A DNA stretch of 64,000 nucleotides from 2-01-FULL-41-14 sp046317875 (lineage in GTDB: Bacteria > Pseudomonadota > Alphaproteobacteria > UBA7879 > UBA5542). The notes beneath the pieces are model-generated. The model had not been told where the DNA came from. It did no database searches and saw nothing but the letters and a program-made list of their open reading frames with translations. Positions 1 through 7,247 of the stretch are shown in pieces. Made by a program: the position numbers and the translations under genes. Positions within the stretch are counted from its first letter, which is position 1. Every line of letters begins with the position of its first letter. The stretch spans positions 1 through 64,000 of the forward strand of contig JBKCVN010000023.1 of NCBI GenBank assembly GCA_046317875.1, read 5' to 3'.

Positions 1-409
1 CGCCAGAATTTCCTGAAGACAAAAAGATTAGCCCGCCTGAATAACGCTCTAGCCAATCTGTTGTAATATTTGGAACACCATCAACATAACCTTCAATATA
101 ACTGAGTGATGACAGCTTCATGAGATTTAAATAGCCCTGCTCACTTTGAGCAAAAAGGGTGACAGAGTCTTGAAAAGTTTCGTAAGGGCCCACATCCATT
201 ATAAAAAACATTGCCCCAATGATGGGCTGTATACCTTTATTTGAAAGAGCGTTTGCAAATTCAAGCGCCCCAAAAAGATTCCCCGTATCACAAATTCCTA
301 AAGCTGGAAAGTTCATCACTTCTGCAGCTTTAACATAATCTGAGATTTTTACGGCCCCCTCACAAAGAGAATAGGCCGTATGATTTTTTAAGGGAATATA
401 GGAAAACAC
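1..409 (-). CDS. dnaE: DNA polymerase III alpha subunit, N-terminal part (runs off the window)
   Basis: Catalytic subunit of the replicative DNA polymerase; only the first ~136 residues are here. The translation opens with FSYIPLKNHTAYSLCEGAVK and continues with PALGICDTGNLFGALEFA and KGIQPIIGA, the N-terminal PHP-domain pattern of DnaE. The start is taken as GTG at 409, because AAAAGAGG lies four bases upstream and no ATG fits. In the first PHP motif the usual HxH reads NHT. Ten bases separate it from the upstream alaS remnant, so it may be read from an upstream promoter through the remnants. Identity is firm; the exact start is likely. Confidence 0.9.
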   Translation of the reverse strand, partial: MFSYIPLKNHTAYSLCEGAVKISDYVKAAEVMNFPALGICDTGNLFGALEFANALSNKGIQPIIGAMFFIMDVGPYETFQDSVTLFAQSEQGYLNLMKLSSLSYIEGYVDGVPNITTDWLERYSGGLIFLSSGNSG

Positions 410-419
410 AAAACCTCTT

Positions 420-740
420 TTAACTCGCTTTAGAAATCAATTCTTCTATGGTTGAAAAAACTTTTGGCAGTCCTGCAGCATTATTTCCACCTGCTTGTGC
501 CATGTCTTTTCTTCCACCGCCGCCTTTTCCACCGATAAAATCTACGGATGCTTTTACAAAATCAACAGCGTCAAAGCGGGAGGTTAAGTCATCTGAAATC
601 CCAATAATCAGACATACTTTATCATCTTCAACTCCACCCAGAACATAAACTCCTGAGCCATTTTTTTTCTTCATATCATCCAACAATGAACGCATTTGGG
701 AAACCGGCAGACCGTCTAAAGTTTGAGAGAAAAAATTCAC
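420..740 (-). pseudogene. alaS remnant: C-terminal DHHA1 domain of alanyl-tRNA synthetase
   Basis: The ~105 residues match only the C-terminal end of AlaS, with the hallmark GGKGGGGRKDMAQAGG near the end and VYVLGGVEDDKVCLIIGIS before it. Full AlaS is ~870 residues, so the aminoacylation and editing parts are absent. The only start is a GTG at 740, an in-frame TGA lies just upstream, and the homology runs directly into the GNAT remnant. It looks like the tail of a deleted alaS copy. Translation as a free DHHA1 domain cannot be excluded, but a truncated pseudogene is the simplest reading; an intact alaS must exist elsewhere. Confidence 0.8.
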
Positions 741-1048
741 CCCATTGAAAACTCATCGTGGCAACGGTTGCCATAGAACATCCTGACCTGCGTCCATAAT
801 CATGAACAGCTTCCATCAGTTGGTTCCCCAAACCTCTCCTGCGATGATCTGGATGTACCTACAATTGATCGGTAAATAGTGCCAAAAATCACACTCCCAT
901 TGCAGCCTGCAATAATCTTACTTCTATCATCTCGAATAAAAAATGCGAAAGGATGAGCCTTGCCGAATTTAGGCGTCTCTTGATTAATTTTCCGGGTTAG
1001 AAAACCAATGTCTGTGCTTGCTGGTTTGGATGTGTGCTCAAGTCTCAT
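741..1048 (-). pseudogene. GNAT acetyltransferase pseudogene (frameshift plus internal stop)
   Basis: From ATG at 1048 one frame reads IRDDRSKIIAGCNGSVIFGTIY, the beta-strand core of a GNAT fold. It then loses the pattern, while the next frame gives DQL-stop-VHPDHRRRGLGNQLMEAV, the acetyl-CoA-binding motif (RRRGLG), then GCSMATVATMSFQ. A one-base frameshift near 877 and a TAG in place of an expected Trp codon therefore break the gene. The tail of the domain is cut off where the alaS remnant begins. The start overlaps the stop of the upstream GyrI-like fragment (ATGA), so the two were once coupled. Non-functional as an acetyltransferase. Confidence 0.75.
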
Positions 1049-1185
1049 TTTTTAATCCCAATATAAATATCGAGTGTTATGTTATTATACTCATGACCTC
1101 GCTCATCATAAACTTCAAAGTCTGCAATATAAGATCGAACACCACCTAAATGAAACGCATTCATTTTCCATATTTTTTGGGACAT
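1045..1185 (-). pseudogene. GyrI-like (AraC effector-binding) domain fragment, 46 residues
   Basis: A short frame from ATG 1185 to TGA 1045 encodes 46 residues including GVRSYIADFEVYDERGHEYN and ending LDIYIGIKK. This matches the last two strands of GyrI-like small-molecule-binding domains (FEVYD...IYIPIK). A complete member is encoded at 41694-42098 and ends DFQKHNPDGSVDIFVEYK, so this is a shortened relative. Whether it is translated is unknown; the missing N-terminal two thirds argue for a remnant. It overlaps the next pseudogene by four bases. Confidence 0.5.
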
Positions 1186-1196
1186 AATCAGATTTT

Positions 1197-1652
1197 CTAA
1201 AGATCAATATTCGATTCCAGCTGACTAATTGCAGCCCTCGCCAACTGATCAACACGTTCATTTTCGGTATGCCCCGCATGCCCTCTCACCCACTTCCATG
1301 TTATTTGGTGACACTGGGCCAAAGAATCTAATTGTTCCCACAGGTCTTGGTTTTTAACTTCTTTTTTTTGGGCATTTTTCCACCCATTTTTTTTCCAGCC
1401 CTGCAACCACTCTTCCATGCCTTTCTTAACATATTGACTGTCTGTATAAAGCAAAATCGGAATGAGCTTTTGAACAGCCTCAATACCGCGGATAGCCGCC
1501 ATCAGTTCCATTCTATTATTTGTGGTCATGGGTTCTGCACCCGAAATTTCTTTCTCATGCTTTCCATACCGTAATAGGACCGCCCATCCCCCAGGACCTG
1601 GGTTGCCTTGGCAGGCCCCATCTGTAAAAATTTCAATAAATTCTTTATTCAT
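1197..1652 (-). CDS. rnhA: Ribonuclease HI
   Basis: Cleaves the RNA strand of RNA-DNA hybrids, removing primers and R-loops in the cytoplasm. The 151 residues cover a complete RNase HI. The catalytic carboxylates are visible as D11 (IFTDGACQGNPGPGG), E49 (NRMELMAAI), D71 (LYTDSQYV) and D135 (ERVDQLA), and H125 lies in the GHAGHTENE loop. Length is typical (150-160). It is transcribed leftward toward the remnant genes and dnaE, divergent from sfsA with ~69 bases between them that must hold both promoters. Confidence 0.97.
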   Translation of the reverse strand: MNKEFIEIFTDGACQGNPGPGGWAVLLRYGKHEKEISGAEPMTTNNRMELMAAIRGIEAVQKLIPILLYTDSQYVKKGMEEWLQGWKKNGWKNAQKKEVKNQDLWEQLDSLAQCHQITWKWVRGHAGHTENERVDQLARAAISQLESNIDL

Positions 1653-1721
1653 CTAACGCTCAATGGTATGAAATGTGATATTTACTATGCCTCATTCACA
1701 CTTTAACCTCAAGACAAAGAC

Positions 1722-2417
1722 ATGACCCTTATCCTAGAGCGCGCTACCCTTGTTAAAAGATACAATCGATTTTTGGCAGATGTTCAAAAAGAAAAGGATA
1801 TACTCACCGTTCATTGTCCCAATTCAGGGTCCATGAAAGGACTCAGTACCTCCGGCAATCATGTTTGGATCAGCATGTCTCAAAACCCTAATCGTAAACT
1901 AAAACATACTCTGGAAATTATAGAAGTTGATGGGACTTTGGTAGGGGTCAATACACACCGTACTAACCAGATTGTCAAAGAGGCTCTAGAGAAAAAAGAA
2001 ATACCGAACCTTGGCAGCTATGATGAAATTCATCCCGAAATTTCTTATGGATCCAATTCTCGAATAGATTTTGGGCTCAAAACAAATAATGTCCTTCATA
2101 CTTATATCGAAGTCAAAAACGTAACCTTAAAAGATGGCGACTATGCTCTTTTTCCAGATGCCCCCACCGAACGGGGCACTAAACATATTTTAAACCTTAT
2201 GGAGGCTAAATATAAGGGATACCGAGCGATTATGTTCTATGTTATTCAACGATCGGATTGCAAAAAATTCTCTATTGCTAATATGATAGATCCTCTTTAT
2301 GGTGAAACCTTGAAAAAAGCTGTTGAAAAGGGAGTAGAAGTCATGGCTTATCAATGTCATGTTACACCCACACAGATTCAGCTTGGTAACAGTATTATAA
2401 TAGATTTAGATTTTTAA
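1722..2417 (+). CDS. sfsA: SfsA family protein (sugar fermentation stimulation protein A)
   Basis: SfsA-family protein of 231 residues, the usual full length. The N-terminal part has an OB-like nucleic-acid-binding segment (ATLVKRYNRFLADV, CPNSGSMKGL). The C-terminal part carries nuclease-like acidic signatures: SRIDFGL, YIEVKNVTL, FPDAPTERGTKH. The family is reported to bind DNA and its fold resembles nucleases, but its physiological role is not settled. map begins 2 bases after its stop and radC overlaps map, so sfsA-map-radC form one operon. Confidence 0.93.
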   Translation: MTLILERATLVKRYNRFLADVQKEKDILTVHCPNSGSMKGLSTSGNHVWISMSQNPNRKLKHTLEIIEVDGTLVGVNTHRTNQIVKEALEKKEIPNLGSYDEIHPEISYGSNSRIDFGLKTNNVLHTYIEVKNVTLKDGDYALFPDAPTERGTKHILNLMEAKYKGYRAIMFYVIQRSDCKKFSIANMIDPLYGETLKKAVEKGVEVMAYQCHVTPTQIQLGNSIIIDLDF

Positions 2418-2419
2418 CG

Positions 2420-3202
2420 ATGACCCCTACCCCTGAATTCTCATTATCAAATTTGGAAAAAATGCGCAAAGCTGGCCAACTGGCGGCTGAAGTATTGGAC
2501 CAGATTACTCCTCATGTAATCAAAGGGATCTCCACTGAAGAACTTGATAAACGCTGTCATGATTTTATCGTTAATGCAGGAGGTATCCCAGCTTGCTTAG
2601 GATACCGCGGATTTCCCAAATCCATCTGCACCTCTGTCAACCATGTGGTGTGCCATGGCATACCCAGCCCTAAGACTCTTCAAGAAGGGGACATTTTAAA
2701 TATTGATGTTACAGTCAAGCTGGACGGATGGCATGGGGACACAAGTCGCATGTTTTATGTGGGCAGGCCCTCTGTAAAAGCCAAAAAACTAGTCGAAACC
2801 ACCTACGAATGCATGATGCGCGGAATCCAGGCCATCAAGCCCGGGGGATACCTGGGAGATATTGGATATGCCATTCAAGATCATGCAGAGAAAAATGGAT
2901 TTTCAGTTGTGCGGGATTTTTGTGGGCATGGAATTGGCACCTACATTCACGGAGAACCAGAAGTTTTGCATTATGGAAAAAAAGGTACGGGTCTTGAACT
3001 AAAACCTGGTATGTTTATCACTGTAGAACCCATGATTAATGCAGGAAGTTATGAAGTAAAAATTTTACAAGATGATTGGACTGCTGTGACCCGGGATAAG
3101 TCCCTTTCCGCCCAGTTCGAACATACTATTGCCATCACACCTATGGGATATGAGATTCTAACATTATCCCCCAAAGGGTGGTCATTACCTCCTTACACAT
3201 GA
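2420..3202 (+). CDS. map: Methionine aminopeptidase, type I
   Basis: Removes the N-terminal methionine from new proteins after deformylation. The 260 residues form a complete pita-bread fold. The metal ligands are in place: two Asp in NIDVTVKLDGWHGDTSRMF, His in GHGIGTYIHGEPEV, Glu in ITVEPMI and the last Glu in AQFEHTIAIT. There is no N-terminal zinc finger extension, as expected for a bacterial type I enzyme. It starts 2 bases after sfsA, and its TGA overlaps the radC ATG (ATGA), so translation of radC is probably coupled to it. Confidence 0.97.
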   Translation: MTPTPEFSLSNLEKMRKAGQLAAEVLDQITPHVIKGISTEELDKRCHDFIVNAGGIPACLGYRGFPKSICTSVNHVVCHGIPSPKTLQEGDILNIDVTVKLDGWHGDTSRMFYVGRPSVKAKKLVETTYECMMRGIQAIKPGGYLGDIGYAIQDHAEKNGFSVVRDFCGHGIGTYIHGEPEVLHYGKKGTGLELKPGMFITVEPMINAGSYEVKILQDDWTAVTRDKSLSAQFEHTIAITPMGYEILTLSPKGWSLPPYT

Positions 3203-3888
3203 CAGAATCCCCTCATTACTTAGGTCACAGACACCGCTTGAAAGAACGCATTCTAAAAAGTGGGAGAGAGTCGGTACCCGATTACGAACTTTTAGAAGCT
3301 GCTCTTTTTTTAAGCCAGCCCCGACGTGACACCAAACCCTTGGCGAAAGAACTTTTAAAAAAATTTTCATCCTTAAATGATGTTTTTTTGGCCTCCCCTG
3401 AAGAACTCATGTCCGTAAAGGGTATGGGGAACTCTTCCATATCAACCCTCAAACTTATTTTCAATATCGCCCAACGGTTAGGTCAAACCACTTTGCAAAA
3501 ACGTTTCTCAGTCACAAATATGGAAAATTTGGCTCGGTATTGCCGTCTGCGCTTACAAGATCCCAAAGTGGAACAATTTCACGTTTTTTTCTTAGATGGT
3601 CATCATCAAATCATCACTGAACAGGTGTTGCAAGTTGGGACGGTGGACCAAACAGTGGTCTATCCTCGGGAAGTTATAAAAAAAGCACTGGAAGTGGGGG
3701 CCACCTGGCTTATTTTGTCACACAATCACCCCAGTGGTAACTGCACCCCTTCCTCGGCAGACATCGAACTTACACGACACATTATGGAAGCCGGCGAGAA
3801 ACTAGGAATTGGGGTTTATGACCACTTGGTAATCAGTGCCATTAGCCATGTTTCCATGCGTGAATCTAATTATCTTCCACATATTTAG
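3199..3888 (+). CDS. radC: RadC/MPN domain protein
   Basis: RadC family (JAB1/MPN metalloprotease-like fold) of 229 residues. The C-terminal JAMM motif is clear: E in the TEQVLQVGTVD segment, then SHNHPSGNCTPSSADIELT with two His and Asp. The N-terminal part has the helix-hairpin-helix region (ELMSVKGMGNSSISTLKLIF). The start is placed at ATG 3199 rather than an upstream in-frame codon, because it overlaps the map stop as ATGA and gives the usual MTESPHYLGHRHRLKERI start. The role in DNA repair once proposed for RadC is not supported; its function is unknown. Confidence 0.93.
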   Translation: MTESPHYLGHRHRLKERILKSGRESVPDYELLEAALFLSQPRRDTKPLAKELLKKFSSLNDVFLASPEELMSVKGMGNSSISTLKLIFNIAQRLGQTTLQKRFSVTNMENLARYCRLRLQDPKVEQFHVFFLDGHHQIITEQVLQVGTVDQTVVYPREVIKKALEVGATWLILSHNHPSGNCTPSSADIELTRHIMEAGEKLGIGVYDHLVISAISHVSMRESNYLPHI

Positions 3889-3941
3889 ATTTTTCCCTTG
3901 ATCAAGTTTTAAGGATTGGGTACTTTGAGGAACACCTTTTT

Positions 3942-4030
3942 GCCCGCTTGGTGGAATTGGTAGACACGACGGACTTAAAATCCGTTGGCTTTTAACGGCC
4001 TTGCCGGTTCGAGTCCGGCAGCGGGTACCA
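3942..4030 (+). tRNA. tRNA-Leu (anticodon UAA)
   Basis: An 89-base tRNA with encoded CCA. The acceptor stem pairs GCCCGCT with AGCGGGT, followed by discriminator A and CCA. The anticodon stem ACGGA/TCCGT holds the loop CTTAAAA, so the anticodon is TAA (reads UUA). A long variable arm follows, as required for class II tRNA-Leu, and the T arm reads GGTTCGAGTCC. Its 3' end lies one base from the end of the convergent bufC-like gene. Confidence 0.96.
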
Positions 4031-4031
4031 C

Positions 4032-4760
4032 TCAAAAAGTTTTATTTTGTATCTCTACAAAATAAGACATAAACTTACCTAAAAATTTTTCCCAAAAACT
4101 GTTGTCCCAGCCCATCTGGTGCAGGGCTTCCAACGAAAATCCCCTCTGAACACCATCCAAAATTTTATATTCATCAGTAGAAATCCTGAAGAAAAAGTTT
4201 TTGTTTTCTTCAGAACTGACCAAAAAATAGCAAAGGGCGGGAGAAGGCAAAATAGACCGCGTTTCTTTGGATTCAATCGTGTTCCAAAGGGTCTGCAGGC
4301 AATAGTTGGATTTATAAAGCCGAACAGAGGGATGCAGTACAAAAACAAATTTAGCCAAAGACACGCGGGGCACAGGCAAAACATCATCCCACTCAAGACC
4401 CTTTAGATTTTTATAATGCATGGAAGATAAATTCATCTCCCATTCCAAAGAGGCTAATGATTGAGCCAAGGGGTCATTTATTAATAGGGGAAATTTATCC
4501 CCGTATTCACACAAATAAGGTGATCTCTGGGGAACCGTAAAAATATATTCTTTTGCCAGGTCGAAAAAAACATCATTTCCCAACCACAAACTGGTCATTC
4601 TAAACTTCACTGAAAGGGTTCGGTAAAGACTTTGATAAAGATTATTCTGATAAACCTGTAAAGAGTGTGAAAGAATGATATCCTCTCTGTCACTATCTTT
4701 GGTCTCTTTTTCTTGAAACAACAAACCCTTAAATTGTTGCTGGAATTGGGATAAGCTCAC
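4032..4760 (-). CDS. bufC: DUF2063 protein, bufferin maturation partner (BufC-like)
   Basis: Partner protein of MNIO (DUF692) enzymes, which in bufferin systems helps deliver the precursor peptide for cysteine modification. The 242 residues start SLSQFQQQFKGLLFQ, typical of the DUF2063 N-terminal domain, with a second, less conserved domain at the C-terminus. GTG at 4760 is chosen because GGAG lies eight bases upstream and the family begins there; the open frame extends further but reads the enzyme gene out of frame. It overlaps the bufB-like gene by 32 bases, which indicates translational coupling. It ends one base from tRNA-Leu. Family assignment is good; the function follows from context. 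Confidence 0.8.
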   Translation of the reverse strand: MSLSQFQQQFKGLLFQEKETKDSDREDIILSHSLQVYQNNLYQSLYRTLSVKFRMTSLWLGNDVFFDLAKEYIFTVPQRSPYLCEYGDKFPLLINDPLAQSLASLEWEMNLSSMHYKNLKGLEWDDVLPVPRVSLAKFVFVLHPSVRLYKSNYCLQTLWNTIESKETRSILPSPALCYFLVSSEENKNFFFRISTDEYKILDGVQRGFSLEALHQMGWDNSFWEKFLGKFMSYFVEIQNKTF

Positions 4761-5583
4761 AAACTTTCTCCATATAAAGGTTCGCACGCTGGGCTTGATT
4801 AACCAGAACCTCAAAAGAGGGTAAATCATTATCCCATTCAATGAGTGTGGGCAGCCTTTGTGTAAAAGATAGGGCATAGGCATATAGTTGCCACACTTCC
4901 TCAGCAACAGTAGTTGCGTGGGAATCAACAAGCATCTGTTGTCCATTCATTCTCATCGTGCCATGGCCTGCTAAATGAATTTCTTTTACCAAACCACTTT
5001 GGGCTATTCTTTTTATATATTTCTTTGCACATTCCCCATGATTAATGGCACTGACATATAGGTTGTTCACATCTAACAAAATGTAACATCCTGAACGACA
5101 AGCTAGCTCGAGAATAAAATCAGCTTCTTCATAATCAGAACTTCTCACCTGAAGGTACGTTGAGGGATTTTCGATCAGGATCTGCCGCTGCAATATAGAT
5201 TGGGTAAGATCGATGTTGTTGGCCATTACCTGCAAACTTTCTTCTGTGTACGGCAAAGGCAAAAGATCATTAATATAGACACCATCTATGTAATTCCAGG
5301 CTAGATGTTCCGAGACTAAACCAGGATTCAGTTGGACACATAAAGATTTCACAAAGGTTAGATGCTCTCTGTTTACATGGTCGGATCCCAAAGAAAGACC
5401 CACCCCATGAAAACTTAAGGGATAGTGGTGTCGAATTTTTTCAACCCCAGATAAGGTAGTGCCCATTCTTAGGTTTTCAATGTGGACCTCGAACCACCCC
5501 ACATTAGGCATCGACTCTAATATCTGATTAATATACGCGGTTTTAAGACCAAGCCCCGCCACAGCGGGAATGGAAGACTTCAT
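4729..5583 (-). CDS. bufB: DUF692/MNIO multinuclear iron-dependent oxidase (BufB-like)
   Basis: A TIM-barrel oxygenase family that modifies cysteines in RiPP precursors using a multi-iron centre. The 284 residues show the family's conserved metal-ligand segments in order: SFHGVGLSLG, VSEHLAWN, LIENPSTYL, LLDVNNLYVSAINHG, EIHLAGH, LVDSHATTV and LIEWDNDLPSF. The start MKSSIPAVAGLGLK is the normal DUF692 beginning. Its ATG directly follows the stop of the precursor gene (TAAATG), and its end overlaps the DUF2063 gene, giving precursor-enzyme-partner order as in bufferin operons. The reaction on this precursor (thiooxazole formation on Cys) is inferred from the family. Confidence 0.88.
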   Translation of the reverse strand: MKSSIPAVAGLGLKTAYINQILESMPNVGWFEVHIENLRMGTTLSGVEKIRHHYPLSFHGVGLSLGSDHVNREHLTFVKSLCVQLNPGLVSEHLAWNYIDGVYINDLLPLPYTEESLQVMANNIDLTQSILQRQILIENPSTYLQVRSSDYEEADFILELACRSGCYILLDVNNLYVSAINHGECAKKYIKRIAQSGLVKEIHLAGHGTMRMNGQQMLVDSHATTVAEEVWQLYAYALSFTQRLPTLIEWDNDLPSFEVLVNQAQRANLYMEKVCELIPIPATI

Positions 5584-6054
5584 TTAAAGACCATAATCTT
5601 TTGATTTAAGTTTGGCAGGATTATGAGGCGAACATTGAACCGGGTAGCCCCTGTCCATGGAAGGCTGCAAGGTTCCATACAAAATGGTTCCATCGTCTCG
5701 GGTGCCGACCACAATTCGACCACAGGTTCCCTTGGGTACCCATCTCCACGCACCCGGATCGCAAGCTTTGGCAGTCCCTGCGCAACTGTTAGGCTCCCCA
5801 TCAAACGAGGCATAAGCACAGTCATTTTCATCCTTGCCCGCTATACCGTAACATTTTTCATATTCGGATGGTTGACCTTGGGGCACAGGCGGTGGTGTCG
5901 GGAACGTAAAAACGGGGGGACTATCAGAAGATGAAGGGCCAGAATTAAAAGGATTCGGGGGAAAAGGATCACCCCCAGAATGTGAAGCGCAAGAAATCAA
6001 CGCCACCAATACAGCTCTTGAAATAACGTTGGTTTTGTCTCGATGATTTTCCAT
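5584..6054 (-). CDS. bufA: Bufferin-like RiPP precursor (DUF2282) with lipobox and C-terminal extension
   Basis: A 156-residue exported peptide. Residues 66-114 match the bufferin (DUF2282) core: EKCYGIAGKDENDCA, NSCAGTAKACDPGAWRW, VPKGTCGRI, with the four family cysteines at 68, 79, 91 and 111. Bufferins are copper-binding peptides whose core cysteines are modified by MNIO enzymes. Unusual features: a short signal with a lipobox (LIS-C22) instead of a plain signal peptidase I site; a Gly/Pro/Ser-rich linker at 25-63; two further cysteines (98 and 141); and a ~42-residue tail after the core. No Shine-Dalgarno precedes the ATG, and the promoter would give a nearly leaderless message. Stop and bufB start are adjacent. 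The family call is strong; lipidation and copper binding are inferred. Confidence 0.82.
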   Translation of the reverse strand: MENHRDKTNVISRAVLVALISCASHSGGDPFPPNPFNSGPSSSDSPPVFTFPTPPPVPQGQPSEYEKCYGIAGKDENDCAYASFDGEPNSCAGTAKACDPGAWRWVPKGTCGRIVVGTRDDGTILYGTLQPSMDRGYPVQCSPHNPAKLKSKDYGL

Positions 6055-6060
6055 AAACTT

Positions 6061-6088
6061 ATTCTAAGGGACGCCCCTGAAAAGTCAA
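6061..6088 (-). promoter_or_regulatory. Predicted sigma70-type promoter of the bufferin-like operon
   Basis: On the minus strand TTGACT (6088-6083) and TAGAAT (6066-6061) are separated by 16 bases, five of six matches each. The expected start point falls at or within a few bases of the bufA ATG at 6054, so the transcript would have little or no leader, consistent with the absence of a ribosome-binding site. Confidence 0.5.
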
Positions 6089-6171
6089 CTTTGTTTCTTT
6101 AAATCAATTATCCAGCTTGAGGGAAAATTTGCTTTTCTGTAAGCTTATTTGAATTTAAATGGAGAATAAAC

Positions 6172-6819
6172 GTGTCATCATTAATCGATTTTTATTTTGT
6201 TAAAGGATTTCTAGTAGGATTATCTGTAGCCGCCCCCATAGGCCCTGTGGCCATTTTTTGTATTCGACAGACCCTGGCCTTTGGAACATTCGCAGGCCTT
6301 ACAGCAGGATTGGCGGTATCCCTGGCAGATGGTATTTACAGCTGGTTGGCCGCCTACAGTACAAGCTTGATTGAACATTTGATGCAAACCTATTCCCGCT
6401 GGCTTTATCTAGGCGGAGGATTATTTTTAATCTACCTGGGCATCAGTGTTTTCCGTAGCCCCTCCATTAATCAGCAAGGGGATAATAATCAAATGCCCCG
6501 TAATCTGTTCCGATCATTTTATAAAACTTTACTCCTTACGTTTGCCAGCCCCATGACCACTCTTTTATTTATTGGTATGTTCACGGCCTATGGAATTTTC
6601 GAAAACCCCATAAACTCTAATGGTCTCACATCCTTGGTAGGGGGGGTGTTTTTTGGTGCATTAAGTTGGTGGGTTATCCTAGCGTTTTTTGTTGGATTCA
6701 TAAAAAAACACTTTGATAAAGGCTTTTTTAAATATATTAATTATATATCTGGAACATTAATCACAGGGTATGGCACATTTACACTTTATAAATTTCTAGA
6801 GCTAGCCTTCTTTTCATAA
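6172..6819 (+). CDS. LysE/RhtB family amino-acid exporter
   Basis: Inner-membrane exporter, 215 residues, about six membrane helices. The N-terminus FLVGLSVAAPIGPVAIFCIRQ is the LysE-family signature (GxxxAxxPGP-like, here APIGPVA). A second conserved segment is LLTFASPMTTLLFIGMF. Substrates in the family are amino acids or related small molecules; this sequence does not show which. The start is GTG at 6172, supported by GGAG seven bases upstream. It is divergent from the bufferin-like operon, separated by ~117 bases, and is followed by the rpsT promoter. Confidence 0.85.
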   Translation: MSSLIDFYFVKGFLVGLSVAAPIGPVAIFCIRQTLAFGTFAGLTAGLAVSLADGIYSWLAAYSTSLIEHLMQTYSRWLYLGGGLFLIYLGISVFRSPSINQQGDNNQMPRNLFRSFYKTLLLTFASPMTTLLFIGMFTAYGIFENPINSNGLTSLVGGVFFGALSWWVILAFFVGFIKKHFDKGFFKYINYISGTLITGYGTFTLYKFLELAFFS

Positions 6820-6832
6820 GAAAAAAAGTCTC

Positions 6833-6859
6833 TTGACATACCCCCTTACAATGTATAGA
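6833..6859 (+). promoter_or_regulatory. Predicted promoter of rpsT
   Basis: TTGACA at 6833-6838, a perfect -35, and TATAGA at 6854-6859 with a 15-base spacer, just short of the optimum; a TG precedes the -10. It lies 34 bases upstream of the rpsT start and directly after the LysE-family gene. Confidence 0.6.
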
Positions 6860-6892
6860 TTTTCGGGGAGTTTTACATAAAGGTTTCAAAAT

Positions 6893-7153
6893 ATGGCTAA
6901 TCATAAATCAGCAAAGAAAAGAATTCGTCAAACAGAAGTGAAAACCGTTCGCAACAAAGCCCACATGAGCGCTTTGAGAACTTCTGTTAAAAAAGTAGAG
7001 CAAGCGATTGCTTCTGGAAATAAAGAAGGTGCGCAAGCTGCTTTGAACGCTGCCCAGCCCCATCTTGTAAAAGGAGCCAAAAGAGGTCTTCTTCACGCAA
7101 ACGCAGCTTCTCGAAAAATCTCTCGTCTTTCTACTAAGATTAAATCTTTATAG
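6893..7153 (+). CDS. rpsT: 30S ribosomal protein S20
   Basis: Primary 16S rRNA-binding protein of the small ribosomal subunit. The 86 residues are lysine/arginine-rich and begin MANHKSAKKRIRQTEVKTVRNKAHMSALRT (shown here as two known blocks, ANHKSAKKRIRQ and RNKAHMSALRT), with the C-terminal LLHANAASRKISRLSTKI typical of S20. Full length. It has its own promoter and lies 94 bases upstream of dnaA, the normal order in Alphaproteobacteria. Confidence 0.97.
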   Translation: MANHKSAKKRIRQTEVKTVRNKAHMSALRTSVKKVEQAIASGNKEGAQAALNAAQPHLVKGAKRGLLHANAASRKISRLSTKIKSL

Positions 7154-7247
7154 ATTCTTCGTTTAAAAGAAGCTATTATTCTCTTAAAATATATTAAATA
7201 TATTCAAAAAAACAGGGTTTGTTGAAAAACAATCTTAGGGTAGTTTT

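Noticed and set aside
7154..7247. Possible origin of replication between rpsT and dnaA
   Set aside because: The gap is A/T-rich but only 94 bases, and no TTATCCACA-like DnaA boxes were seen.
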